NCBI RefSeq assembly: GCF_001305855.1
Contig: NZ_LIXZ01000008.1
Location: 1-64,000 of the forward strand
Length of the DNA stretch: 64,000 nt
DNA from: Rossellomorea vietnamensis
Lineage (GTDB): Bacteria > Bacillota > Bacilli > Bacillales > Bacillaceae_B
Direction: 5' to 3'
Positions 25,720 to 34,677 of the stretch are shown here, piece by piece; the stretch's first letter is position 1, and every line of letters starts with the position of its first letter. Made by a program: the position numbers and the translations under genes. The notes under the pieces are model-generated. The model was not told the origin of the DNA. It did no database searches and was given only the letters and a program-made list of their open reading frames with translations.

Positions 25720-26433
25720 CTACCCTAAGGCTGCTTGATTCCTTTCCACCGGAAGCACTTTTCGTCTGAGCAACACGCCACCAATGATAAATAAGCATCC
25801 CATAAAGGTGAGGGCGATTAAAGAAAGTGTTCCACCCTTTTGATACGGCAGATCCGTATAATATCCATACTTTGCTCCAGAAAGCCCTCTGATCCATTGC
25901 GTCTCTAGCTTGGACTTTTTATCGATCGTGAACGTACTTTTCTTAATCACGCCATTTTCGTTCACGCTATAGGTCCGGTATTTGACGGGCTTCCCATTCA
26001 AATTTCCCGACTCAGGCGTCATGCGCATGGCGATGATGAATGACTCTTTATTCGTTTCCTTCTCTTTCACCACTTTGTATTGGATTGCCTCCTCATATGC
26101 ACTCATCCCTCGAGGATCGGATTGGACCTTAAACCCTTTCAGCTCTGCTTCCGGTTCATCCTTCACTTCAAAGAGGATGGTCTCGCTTTTCTTACCTGAT
26201 TCCTTTTCTTCCAGAAACGTATTCATTTTCACTCCATGAAATACCTGGATAGGATATACATCACCATCTTCCTCTAATGACATGTATTCATACTGATTTT
26301 CAAAACGATTCTGATAGAATGATTCTCTTATAGATTGGATGAGGAAATAGGCTACCAGGGTCATGGCAACAAATCCTGTGATAAAAAGGAAATAACTCGC
26401 ATACAACATCCGTTTCTTCTTATTAATCGTCAT
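25720..26433 (-). CDS. Membrane protein with extracytoplasmic domain, hypothetical
   Basis: About 237 aa from ATG 26433. There is an N-terminal helix (YASYFLFITGFVAMTLVAYFL), a soluble domain of about 160 residues outside the cell, a second helix near the C-terminus (LSLIALTFMGCLFIIGGVLL) and a short basic tail. The two-helix topology with a large loop resembles DUF3592-like proteins, but I see no diagnostic motif. The start context is weak (GAGTGATG). No close functional partner in the neighbourhood. Confidence 0.6.
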   Translation of the reverse strand: MTINKKKRMLYASYFLFITGFVAMTLVAYFLIQSIRESFYQNRFENQYEYMSLEEDGDVYPIQVFHGVKMNTFLEEKESGKKSETILFEVKDEPEAELKGFKVQSDPRGMSAYEEAIQYKVVKEKETNKESFIIAMRMTPESGNLNGKPVKYRTYSVNENGVIKKSTFTIDKKSKLETQWIRGLSGAKYGYYTDLPYQKGGTLSLIALTFMGCLFIIGGVLLRRKVLPVERNQAALG

Positions 26434-26636
26434 ACATTCATCACTCAAATCTATAGATTTTCGTTGAAAGAAGTTAAACTCCGTATCCTTAGCATCCTTT
26501 ATGAATAGTTACCCTACTAATTCTTTAAACGTTCTAGATTCACCTTTGGGAAACGCGGAAAAAACATTGAGAGATTTTGGTGAAAGTCATAGAATGATGC
26601 ATGGTTATGTAAGAAAAAATCAAATTATAAGATGTA

Positions 26637-26680
26637 AAGGTCCGTCCCTCAGTGCTTTAAAGCGCTGAGGGACGGACCTT
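26637..26680 (-). terminator. Long perfect hairpin after the beta-propeller gene 1
   Basis: 20-bp arms around TTAA (AAGGTCCGTCCCTCAG...), with one mismatch, 20 bp after the stop codon at 26701. It includes GGGACGGACC, related to the palindromes at 25.2 kb and 31.1 kb, so a mobile palindrome may be serving as the terminator. Confidence 0.75.
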
Positions 26681-26700
26681 TGATTGTATTATGCTCTTTC

Positions 26701-29700
26701 TTATTCTTCTGATGCAAACGTATCTTTTATGGTTTGGACGTTTTGGTTCAGGAGAGTTTTGATCTCTTCCTTTGCATCACTCTTCTCCAGGTGCTTGGAG
26801 AAGTCTTCCAAATGCTTAAGGGCTTGTCGTGTATGGCCCTTTTCATACTGATGCTGAGCCTGCTTCAACCGGTTCACAAGCTGCTTCACTGTGGCATGAT
26901 CAAGCTGACCACTGTCCTCCATTTCTTCTATTTGTGTTATCAGCGTCCCGGTTGATACATCGACGGTTATCTCCAGAGGATTGGATGTGACCGTTTCCCC
27001 ATTGTATGTGACCGTCGCCTTCACTTCTGCCGTACCTGCATTAAGGGCCGTGACTTCCCCATTTTTCACCTCTAATACGTCAGGTGCCGTATTCTCCCAT
27101 TTCACTTCAGCACCTGCCAAGTCTACTTCCTTCCCGTTCACTAGCGTAACGGCCAAATCCAGATTCATCGTATCCCCTTGAAGAAGAGTATTATTCTCAG
27201 CCGATAGTTCCGCCTTTTTCACTGGAACCGGCAGCTTCATCAAATCCGCACCTGCTGCATAATAAATATTTCCTTCATTATCAATATCCATTAAATTCAC
27301 GGTGTCACCGATAAGCTGTTTGCTCATCATCGTTTCAGGGTCGATGACAGTCAGCTTTCTTGCTACCGTGGTATAAAGCATACCTTGATCATCCCATCTC
27401 AAGTAGAATGGACGCCATTGGCTGCCCCTCAGGACACCTGTATAGAACTCCTTCTGCTTTACTATTTCTTTTGAAACAGGATCCATGGCAAAGACGACAC
27501 TATTTGCAACTCCATCTTCATTGACACCATAAGCCGCGCCCCATAGATTCCCGTCAGGTCCGATGGATAGTTCCCCGATCATTTCAGGTGTCTTGATGCC
27601 TTCTAACTTTAAATTGAATACTTCATAATCCCCTGTACTTGCCTCATACTCAAACATTTTTGCTTCTTTTTCAACCGGATCGATGCCGAGTCCACCTGCA
27701 GTGGTAGAACCTCCGTATAAGATTCCATCCTTGTAGGCGAGCCCGATGATGCTCTGATTTTCGATGATATTTCGGATGGTATTCCACTCACCTGTTTTTT
27801 CATCGAAAATCGTCAGGGCACCGCCGAGCTTCCCGTAGTCGGAGATCGTCCCCGTGAATAACTTATCCTCTCCTGATGCAAAGGTGAACGGCCTGCTTTG
27901 ATCATCCCCGATGTCATAGACCATCTCCGGGTTATCTCCGTTGCCTCCGTCTTTATACATAAAAGGAAGTTCAGGATCATATTTGTAAATTTGGGCACCA
28001 CCGTATATGCCCATATAGACATCTCCGTTCATGAACCCGATACCTTCGATTTGATGGGGGTTCCGTTCACGCAAGAGATAAGATTCAGTCGACGTATCAT
28101 ACACGCCGAAGGATCCTTGGTATCCGCCCATATACACCTTCTCATCCGGTCCGATTTCAAGACTTTGGATGGAAAGCCCCTGCTTCTCAACCTCCGGATA
28201 CAGGACCTTTACTTCCTTCGTCTCCGGGTTATAGGTGGAGTATTCGATCTGATGGTGCAGAATCGACAGAACCTGTTGCCCGTCTTCATTCGTCGTCCAT
28301 TCGTACGCCTTCACCGGAGAAGCCGGCAAGGTAACTTTTGGCTCTACAGCCTGCGTTTCATCCGTATCCATATCATACGTCCATAATTCGTTCGTTCTCT
28401 TATCCTTGAAATAAATCAAGCTTGGGTCATCTGGGGAAGGAGGTGAAATCAAGCCGTCATATGCGTGTTCATCTTCCCAGTTCATTTCATGGACGACTTC
28501 TTCCGTTTCCACATCCAGTACCAGCATGGACGTCCCATACGCTACAAATAATCGGTCTCCATATTCCCATACATTTGAAACCGACGTGCTCGTGCCGGAT
28601 ATCGGTAGTTGAATTTCTTCTCTTTCACCCGTTTCCCGATTCATTTTCATCAAGTAGGCCGTTGTACCGATTCCTACATAGAGATTCTCATCGGTTACGC
28701 CCAGTCCCCTCGCATAGTTCTGTTCTTCGTGAAACCGTCCAAGGTCCGTCAATGAATCCGACTCGATATCATACTCAAACACTTTTGCATTTGGATACGT
28801 TGCACCATAGATCTTCCCGTCTTCTGTAGCATCAAGCTGCCAAATCCAATTGTCAGACGGACTTTTCCCCACTTCTTCTAAGCGCTGTTCATCCACTACG
28901 TACCTGTACAATATTCCATTGTATGTACCAGCGAAATACACATTCCCGTCCGAACCGATCGTCATGCCCCATACGACATCACTGCCTGGTAGTGATTGTG
29001 AAAAGATTTTTTCACCGGTGACGCCATCATTAGCATAGAAGGTGGCAGGCGAGCCGTTCGTTGCATAGTACACCTCACCGTCACCTATGGCTGCTCCTTG
29101 CGTTTTGGCCGCTAAAGCTGCCGGACCCAGATTAATGGGGTCGCCATAATCAAATGGCAGGTCTAACTGCTCATTGGACTTTTCATATATTTTTATATCA
29201 TCGTAGTACCCTTTCGTTACGGCAGTGCTTGCTTGATAAAGAAAGACCTTCACACTGACGGCACCAGCTGGGGCGTTTGCTTCAACCGTTACCTTCTGCC
29301 ATTCATTAAGCGTAAGGCCATCGAAATACTTGGGACTGTTCCCTATGTTCTTCCCTTCCGCGTTATACCAGCGAAGCCAGATCCCCGGCTTTCCTTTCGT
29401 CAGTTCTTCAACATACAACTGGGCGGTCAGTTTATATTGATTGCCTTCTGTCACATCGACTCCTTGACTAAAAAGTCCTGTCACTCCCGAATTATCGATC
29501 CGTAGACTTTGATCCCCTTCATACGTTTTATCACCAGTGATCTTCAGTCCGGATTTCAAACCGCCGCTCCAATAACTCCAATGTGGTATCCCTGTTTCCG
29601 TTTCCGTTACAGCTTCAAAATCTCCATTTTGAACCGGAAGCTCTGTCCAGCCTGCTTCAGCGGATACAGTGTTTTGATAAACAGATGAGGGTAATAAAGA

Positions 29701-29757
29701 AATAAACAAAATCAACGTAAGCAATACTGAAAAAACACGCAAGTATGATTTACTCAT
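26701..29757 (-). CDS. Secreted beta-propeller protein with CBM, Big2 and FIMAH domains
   Basis: 1018 aa. Signal peptide about 1-33. Residues ~40-190 form a jellyroll carbohydrate-binding-like domain (NGDFEAVTE ... YYDDIKIYE). Residues ~200-830 are a beta-propeller of short repeats such as DGNVYFAGTYNG, DGKIYGATYPNAKVFEYD and YGKLGGALTIFDEKTGE. A Big2-type Ig domain spans ~840-925 and a helical FIMAH domain is C-terminal (LITQIEEMEDSGQLDHATVK ... QYEKGHTRQALKHLEDF). No sortase or SLH signal is visible. It sits beside the sugar operon and shares an AAAAGAC half-site in its upstream region. Some polysaccharide lyase families have propeller folds, but no catalytic motif can be claimed; binding or lyase function is inference. 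Paralogue at 48.3 kb. Confidence 0.85.
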   Translation of the reverse strand: MSKSYLRVFSVLLTLILFISLLPSSVYQNTVSAEAGWTELPVQNGDFEAVTETETGIPHWSYWSGGLKSGLKITGDKTYEGDQSLRIDNSGVTGLFSQGVDVTEGNQYKLTAQLYVEELTKGKPGIWLRWYNAEGKNIGNSPKYFDGLTLNEWQKVTVEANAPAGAVSVKVFLYQASTAVTKGYYDDIKIYEKSNEQLDLPFDYGDPINLGPAALAAKTQGAAIGDGEVYYATNGSPATFYANDGVTGEKIFSQSLPGSDVVWGMTIGSDGNVYFAGTYNGILYRYVVDEQRLEEVGKSPSDNWIWQLDATEDGKIYGATYPNAKVFEYDIESDSLTDLGRFHEEQNYARGLGVTDENLYVGIGTTAYLMKMNRETGEREEIQLPISGTSTSVSNVWEYGDRLFVAYGTSMLVLDVETEEVVHEMNWEDEHAYDGLISPPSPDDPSLIYFKDKRTNELWTYDMDTDETQAVEPKVTLPASPVKAYEWTTNEDGQQVLSILHHQIEYSTYNPETKEVKVLYPEVEKQGLSIQSLEIGPDEKVYMGGYQGSFGVYDTSTESYLLRERNPHQIEGIGFMNGDVYMGIYGGAQIYKYDPELPFMYKDGGNGDNPEMVYDIGDDQSRPFTFASGEDKLFTGTISDYGKLGGALTIFDEKTGEWNTIRNIIENQSIIGLAYKDGILYGGSTTAGGLGIDPVEKEAKMFEYEASTGDYEVFNLKLEGIKTPEMIGELSIGPDGNLWGAAYGVNEDGVANSVVFAMDPVSKEIVKQKEFYTGVLRGSQWRPFYLRWDDQGMLYTTVARKLTVIDPETMMSKQLIGDTVNLMDIDNEGNIYYAAGADLMKLPVPVKKAELSAENNTLLQGDTMNLDLAVTLVNGKEVDLAGAEVKWENTAPDVLEVKNGEVTALNAGTAEVKATVTYNGETVTSNPLEITVDVSTGTLITQIEEMEDSGQLDHATVKQLVNRLKQAQHQYEKGHTRQALKHLEDFSKHLEKSDAKEEIKTLLNQNVQTIKDTFASEE

Positions 29758-29941
29758 TACGTTTCTCCCTTCATATTTGAATGAAATCCCCGTGTGTCTC
29801 TCCCTCCTCGTATGGAATGATCATCCATACTGACTTCCCTTTCACCGACTGGTTATCCTGTATCCCCTCATTTCTACTCTATTAAAAGACAGCAAATAGT
29901 TAATAATGCCCACAAAAAAGAGCAAGCGGCAGAATGATCGC
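29758..29941 (-). promoter_or_regulatory. Upstream region of beta-propeller gene 1 with operator half-site
   Basis: 184 bp. AAAAGACA at 29884-29891 is one arm of the AAAGAC-WW-GTCTTT palindrome found at other promoters of the island. I could not fix the promoter itself. Confidence 0.35.
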
Positions 29942-29948
29942 TTACTCT
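29913..29948 (-). terminator. Terminator of the sugar operon after nagA
   Basis: Stem AGAGTAAGCG / CGCTTGCTCT with one mismatch, then six T on the minus strand. It overlaps the nagA stop codon. Confidence 0.8.
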
Positions 29949-31084
29949 TCCTCATACACCACTTCTCCACTCAGGTACGTGGCCACGACGGACAAATCCT
30001 TCCCTAAAACAACCAGATCTGCATCATATCCGACTTCGACCCTCCCCTTATTGATCTCTTTTCCTATCGCATGTAACGGGCCTTCCGAAGCCATGTAAAC
30101 CGCGTCCTCGAGCGGTATCCCGCAGTTCTCCACGACATATTTGATTCCCTTATCCAGCGTTATCGCACTTCCAGCTAAAGCCCCATTTTTCAGGGTCACT
30201 TTATCCCCGGTTTTCACCAATTCCTTCCCCCGAAACGAATATTCCCCATCTTTCAAATCGTTATAGCCGGTACAGTCAGATACGAGCAACATATTCTCCT
30301 TTCCTTTTATTTTATATAAAAGCTCGATCATGTCCGGATGCACATGGAGTCCATCGGTTATGATTTCACACGCTAATTCTTCGTAGAATAGCGCTGCTGC
30401 AGCCGTGCCCGGTTTCCGGTGATGGACAGGACTCATGGCATTGAAGGTATGGGTGACCTGAGTCAACCCATGCTTGATCGCGACACCGATTTCTTCCATG
30501 GAAGCTTGTGTGTGGCCAGCCGAAATCCGTATCCCTTTTTCAACCAACTCCTTGAATAGAGAGACATCCCCGACTTCTTCAGGTGCTAACGTGACAATCG
30601 AGATCAAGTCTGAAAATGGCCTTATAATGCCTCTTATATCTTCTTTTGAGAATTTCTTAATAAGAGATTTATTCTGTGCCCCGGGATATAGCGGACTGAT
30701 CCAGGGGCCTTCGATGTGAACACCAAGCAGTCCGGCACCGGTTGGAGTCTTCCTTCTAAATCCTTGAGCATGATGAAGGAAATCCATCAGATCAGAAGGT
30801 TCAGAGGTCCTGGAGGTGGCAAGAAAAGAGGTGATCCCGTAACATGGCAATCTTCCCGCTATTTCATCAAACGCGCCGGCCCCATCCATAAAGTCATATC
30901 CGCATAAGCCATGGATATGGACGTCCACAAACCCTGGACAGATGACACCTTTTACGCGATGTACGGGTGCATCAGGAACTGACTCCCCTTCTCCGACTGA
31001 CACAATCTTTCCATTTGATATCCCGATTACTTTATCCTCCAACCGCTTGCCCCCTGTAATGATGTCCCCTCTTACATAATTCAT
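29942..31084 (-). CDS. nagA: N-acetylglucosamine-6-phosphate deacetylase
   Basis: 380 aa from ATG 31084, which has AGGAGGGAG 5 nt upstream. It removes acetate from GlcNAc-6-P (or a related N-acetylated sugar phosphate) in the cytosol. The metal-site motifs of the amidohydrolase fold are present: PGFVDVHIHG, VHIEGPWISP, SAGHTQA, THTFNAMSP, ITDGLHVHP and the catalytic Asp in LLVSDCTG (usually SDA). Last gene of the 11-gene minus-strand operon, 58 bp after the Gfo/Idh gene, behind a palindromic hairpin that may lower its expression. A deacetylase here suggests that the substrate contains N-acetyl sugars. Confidence 0.9.
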   Translation of the reverse strand: MNYVRGDIITGGKRLEDKVIGISNGKIVSVGEGESVPDAPVHRVKGVICPGFVDVHIHGLCGYDFMDGAGAFDEIAGRLPCYGITSFLATSRTSEPSDLMDFLHHAQGFRRKTPTGAGLLGVHIEGPWISPLYPGAQNKSLIKKFSKEDIRGIIRPFSDLISIVTLAPEEVGDVSLFKELVEKGIRISAGHTQASMEEIGVAIKHGLTQVTHTFNAMSPVHHRKPGTAAAALFYEELACEIITDGLHVHPDMIELLYKIKGKENMLLVSDCTGYNDLKDGEYSFRGKELVKTGDKVTLKNGALAGSAITLDKGIKYVVENCGIPLEDAVYMASEGPLHAIGKEINKGRVEVGYDADLVVLGKDLSVVATYLSGEVVYEEE

Positions 31085-31108
31085 ACATCTCCCTCCTAAT
31101 GAGAAAAA

Positions 31109-31139
31109 GGGTGCCAAGGGACTGTCCCCCTGGCAACCC
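31109..31139 (-). terminator. Palindromic hairpin between Gfo/Idh and nagA genes
   Basis: Stem GGGTTGCCAGGGGGAC / GTCCCTTGGCACCC with small mismatches. It is of the same type as palindromes common in Bacillaceae intergenic regions, and may act as an attenuator inside the operon. Confidence 0.5.
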
Positions 31140-31141
31140 CT

Positions 31142-32116
31142 CTACAGGTTTACGCTCTTTTTTAACCGACTGGATTCATAGGCAGCAAGTGCCACTTCCA
31201 ACGCTTTTAAACCGTCGCGTCCTGAGATGGAAGGTTTGCTTTTCTTCTCCACACAGTCGACAAAGTCTTTTATCAGTCCATAATCCATATCGTTTCCGTA
31301 AAAGACGTGACTCAATGAGCGACGTTCACTTGTGAACAGTCTGAAATGCTCTTTGAAGGCATCGGCCTTCACTGTCTTTTTGGTGCCGATCACTTCGATG
31401 GTGACATCCCCCCACATGGGGTATTCAGAGAACCTCGACCAGCTTGCATCATGGGAAGCGATGACACCGTTCTCAAACTCCATCGTAAGGATCCCGGCAT
31501 CGTCAATGTTGATGCTATGAAAATAAGAATCAACGATCGCATGTACCTTTTTCACTTCTTCTCCGAGGTACCAGCGCATGATGTCCACCATATGGACGGT
31601 ATGGTCAAGGACCGCCCCGCCTCCCGATTGGTCTTCATCGATAAACCAGCCCCCGGGATTCTGCCCTCGGTTGGTGGTACGGAAAGCGACGATGTCACCC
31701 AGCTCCCCATCATCGATCATGTTCTTCAGCTGAAGGATCGGCGCGCTGAACCGAACGGGAAAAGCCGTCTGCAACAGCACCGCTTCCTCTTCACAAACCG
31801 ATATCATTTCCTCCGCATCCTCGACAGTGGTCGCGATCGGTTTTTCACACAGAATATGCTTCTTAGCCCGGGCCGCCTTCACGACCATTTCTTTATGACG
31901 GTTGTTTTCACTGCAAATGATGACCGCGTCCATTTCAGCATCCAAAAATGTATCTTGATTGCCGAAATAATCGGTCTTATACGTTTCGGCAGCTTTCTTA
32001 CCACGTTCTTCATTGTCATCATAAATTCCGACCAGCTCCACATTAGGCAGTTTCATGACACTATCCGCATAGCTGTAGGCATGCATATGGGCAAAACTCA
32101 TCATCCCTATTTTCAT
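31142..32116 (-). CDS. Gfo/Idh/MocA family oxidoreductase A
   Basis: 324 aa. N-terminal NAD(P) Rossmann fold in which the usual glycine-rich loop reads MSFAHMHAY (unusual); LCEKPIATT is the family EKP motif with its catalytic Lys, and AVLDHTVHMVDIMRWY gives the DxxxHxxD motif of the second domain. It is predicted to oxidise or reduce a sugar ring hydroxyl. Its ATG overlaps the stop of the gene before it by 4 nt, so the two are translationally coupled. One of four Gfo/Idh proteins in the island. Confidence 0.85.
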   Translation of the reverse strand: MKIGMMSFAHMHAYSYADSVMKLPNVELVGIYDDNEERGKKAAETYKTDYFGNQDTFLDAEMDAVIICSENNRHKEMVVKAARAKKHILCEKPIATTVEDAEEMISVCEEEAVLLQTAFPVRFSAPILQLKNMIDDGELGDIVAFRTTNRGQNPGGWFIDEDQSGGGAVLDHTVHMVDIMRWYLGEEVKKVHAIVDSYFHSINIDDAGILTMEFENGVIASHDASWSRFSEYPMWGDVTIEVIGTKKTVKADAFKEHFRLFTSERRSLSHVFYGNDMDYGLIKDFVDCVEKKSKPSISGRDGLKALEVALAAYESSRLKKSVNL

Positions 32117-32823
32117 CTCAAGCCACCTCCGTTCAGAAGACTCCGGTACTTATTCAAAGACTGAAGCAAGTCTTCATCAGCAGGATGGGCACCCGAAAGA
32201 ATGGCATCCACGCTGTAGGAAAGAAGCAGGGGGGTGAGCCCCTCAGGTGTAAGCGGAGTCATTTCATCACTGTCAAACTCGATGATCCTTTTAATCCCGC
32301 TCCACTCAAACTCTATTCGCTCCGCTTCATTTGCAAACGTATATTCCAAATGCCCCATCGTCCCCCTGCCGAAATCCACCGTCAATATGACATGGGAGGG
32401 ACGGACCTCACGTTTGGTCCTTTTCACCATCGCCTCGGAGGGTTCACCTACTAATGAAGAAAGCACATATAAATCACCAAGCATGACCGCCTCGCTTTCC
32501 TTTTCACTTACGGTCCTTCTCATCCGGAGAACACCCCTCGGCTTTTCATCCGATACCATTTCTTCTTTTATTTTTTGATAAAAAGGATAGAGTTCCAGTT
32601 CAAAGTAAACAGACACATTGCTTAAGTCTTTACAATCATCCACCAATCCGGATGGGATGAACAGGCGGACCTCCTTTCCAGCAAATCGCCCCTCATCGAA
32701 TTCCTGTGAAGAGAGGAACAGCGTCTCATTTCCTTCGGGCTCTTTCATCGATGATTTCATAAAAGGGGTTTCTGCCCTTTGTTCATCTATTTTATCGATT
32801 CGTCCGATCACTACATTCCCCAT
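32113..32823 (-). CDS. Unidentified protein in the sugar operon
   Basis: 236 aa, soluble, no signal peptide, acidic, rich in beta-strand pattern (GEVRLFIPSG-like, VSVYFELELYPFY, VILTVDFGRGTMGHLEYTF). I do not recognise it. Its place between a TIM-barrel isomerase and a Gfo/Idh enzyme, with a 4-nt overlap to the latter, invites comparison with small partner subunits of 3-keto-glycoside-cleaving isomerases (CGD beta type), but I see no motif proving that. Confidence 0.75.
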   Translation of the reverse strand: MGNVVIGRIDKIDEQRAETPFMKSSMKEPEGNETLFLSSQEFDEGRFAGKEVRLFIPSGLVDDCKDLSNVSVYFELELYPFYQKIKEEMVSDEKPRGVLRMRRTVSEKESEAVMLGDLYVLSSLVGEPSEAMVKRTKREVRPSHVILTVDFGRGTMGHLEYTFANEAERIEFEWSGIKRIIEFDSDEMTPLTPEGLTPLLLSYSVDAILSGAHPADEDLLQSLNKYRSLLNGGGLR

Positions 32824-32832
32824 AAGAACCTC

Positions 32833-33678
32833 CTATTTCAATAACGTTTTCAAGCGATTGACGGCTTCTTCATTCGCTGATTCCGCATCATCGAAACCCT
32901 CATATTCAATGGATAGCCAGCCTTGATAATTCTCTGCTTTCAATCCCTGTACGATATAAGATAAATCGACCTTCCCATCCCCTGGTACAGTGCCGATCAG
33001 CTCCACACCTTTCGTAGAACGGAACCCCTTCAGCCCTTCACCGGAATTCTTTTCCCTAAAATCCTTGAAATGAACGTGAACGATGTCCCCCTTCAACCTG
33101 TCGAACGCTTCCTGGGGTTCTTCATGAACGAGCAGGAAATTCCCTGTATCAAAGGTTGAACCTACATAGGGACTATTTACTTTTTCAATGATGTCCTTTA
33201 CCTGTTCGCTTTTCCCGGCCAAGAGTCCGTGGTTTTCAATCGCAAGGAAAACCTTCTCTTCTTCCGCCCTTTTGGCGCATTTCTTCAGCCCTTCCACAAT
33301 CCACTTCTGACCGTCTTCATATGTCAGGTTGCCGTGGAGATCTCCGCAGAAGACCCGTACAATCTTTGTCTCCAGTGCTTTCGCCACTTCAATCCCTCCC
33401 AGGATCTTAGCCACTTCCTCAGCACGCTCTTCTTCTGTTTCTTTCACAAAATTATTCGTCACATCATAGGCGGATACCACTAATCCATTCTTCTTAACGG
33501 CTTTGAGGACCTGATCGATCTCCTCCCGTTTATCCTCACCGCTACTCCAGTAAAAATCGAGGAGTTCCACTCCATCAAGGGAAATGCGTTTCGCGTATTC
33601 AATAAAATCAAGGAAGGACCAGTTTTTCTTTTTAATGGTAGAGGCCAGACTGTACATGCTTACACTTATGTTCATCAA
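32833..33678 (-). CDS. Sugar phosphate isomerase/epimerase (xylose isomerase-like TIM barrel)
   Basis: 281 aa. AP-endonuclease-2/IolE-type barrel: LDGVELLDFYW, metal-site residues in LAIENHGLLAG (Glu), STFDTGNFLL (Asp), VHVHFKDF (His) and LSIEYEGF (Glu). Probably a metal-dependent isomerase, epimerase or keto-sugar processing enzyme acting after the Gfo/Idh dehydrogenases. The start at 33678 overlaps the esterase stop by 4 nt; GGAGGAAG lies upstream. Confidence 0.85.
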   Translation of the reverse strand: MMNISVSMYSLASTIKKKNWSFLDFIEYAKRISLDGVELLDFYWSSGEDKREEIDQVLKAVKKNGLVVSAYDVTNNFVKETEEERAEEVAKILGGIEVAKALETKIVRVFCGDLHGNLTYEDGQKWIVEGLKKCAKRAEEEKVFLAIENHGLLAGKSEQVKDIIEKVNSPYVGSTFDTGNFLLVHEEPQEAFDRLKGDIVHVHFKDFREKNSGEGLKGFRSTKGVELIGTVPGDGKVDLSYIVQGLKAENYQGWLSIEYEGFDDAESANEEAVNRLKTLLK

Positions 33679-34661
33679 CTTCCTCCTCCTTTTGATAATT
33701 GCTTCGAAATGAACGCAAGCTTTTTTTCATCATGAAATGAGTTCATTTCGTGGGTGAACTGAGGGTATACTTCTATCTCTTTCTCGATTGAACTCAAATG
33801 ATTAAAGGCCGCGAACACAGTGGAGGGTGGCGTAACGGCATCTTCCATCCCCACCCCCATCAGGACAGGGCACGTGATGCTCTCACAAAAATGAAGACTG
33901 TCGATCATGCCGAGAGTGTTCTTCACTTTATTCTCTGATTCGTATTGAGGGTCGTTCCATTTAAAATAATCCACGATTTCCATATAGGGTCCTTGTAAGG
34001 CAATATCAAGTGCACGGTCAAAATGGGTGAGGAATGGCCAGTCTGATACCACATAGTCCAGATCTCCCTCGAGACCTGCCGCAACCAGGGCAAGACCCCC
34101 TCCCTGAGAAGACCCCATCACACCCAATGTTGTGGGGATTATAATGGCTTCAGCAGATTTCACCCATTGGAGTTGGATGAGGATATCCCGGTACACATTC
34201 GTATAATAATAGGTTCCATGATCAAGAATTCCATGCAGCATCCACCCCGGAATCCTGCTTCCATTTCCGTATCTCCCATAGTCGGGCGAACTCCCCTGCC
34301 CTCGCACGTCAAAGGAATAGACAGCCACCCCTAGTGCCGTCCATTTCAGATAGTCAGACGGCAGGCCGCGGCTTCCCGTATATCCATGAAAGCAGACGAT
34401 CACCGGACATTCCTTCACTCCCACAGGCTTCACCAATAAGCCATTCAAGGGGGTCCCATCCCAGCTTTCAAGGACGAGATCGTTCACCTCCACAGAAGGA
34501 ACCGGGTAGGCCCGTAGTGAAGAATGGATGATAGGATTTACACCGTTCATTCTTTCTTTTTGCCGGAACCAGAACTCATCAAAATCCTTCGGCCTGCTCT
34601 TTAACTCAGGCTTGTATTCACGCAACTCTTCCAGTGGGAAATCTCCAACCTTCCTCCCCAT
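33675..34661 (-). CDS. Acetylxylan esterase/cephalosporin-C deacetylase family (CE7-like)
   Basis: 328 aa, cytosolic. Alpha/beta hydrolase with the CE7 landmarks: FHGYTGSRG oxyanion region, FDVRGQGSS (the RGQ motif), GSSQGGGLAL nucleophile, ED near 270 (GVGMEDAVTPPST) and QFTHEMN with the catalytic His. It likely removes O-acetyl groups from imported oligosaccharides. Coupled by a 4-nt overlap to the TIM-barrel gene and following the FAD oxidoreductase by 16 bp. Confidence 0.88.
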   Translation of the reverse strand: MGRKVGDFPLEELREYKPELKSRPKDFDEFWFRQKERMNGVNPIIHSSLRAYPVPSVEVNDLVLESWDGTPLNGLLVKPVGVKECPVIVCFHGYTGSRGLPSDYLKWTALGVAVYSFDVRGQGSSPDYGRYGNGSRIPGWMLHGILDHGTYYYTNVYRDILIQLQWVKSAEAIIIPTTLGVMGSSQGGGLALVAAGLEGDLDYVVSDWPFLTHFDRALDIALQGPYMEIVDYFKWNDPQYESENKVKNTLGMIDSLHFCESITCPVLMGVGMEDAVTPPSTVFAAFNHLSSIEKEIEVYPQFTHEMNSFHDEKKLAFISKQLSKGGGS

Positions 34662-34677
34662 TCCTCATCACCTCCAA

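Noticed and set aside
32113..32823. Assignment as a C-glycoside deglycosidase beta subunit (DUF6379)
   Set aside because: The context fits but the protein is longer and I cannot see the family motifs.
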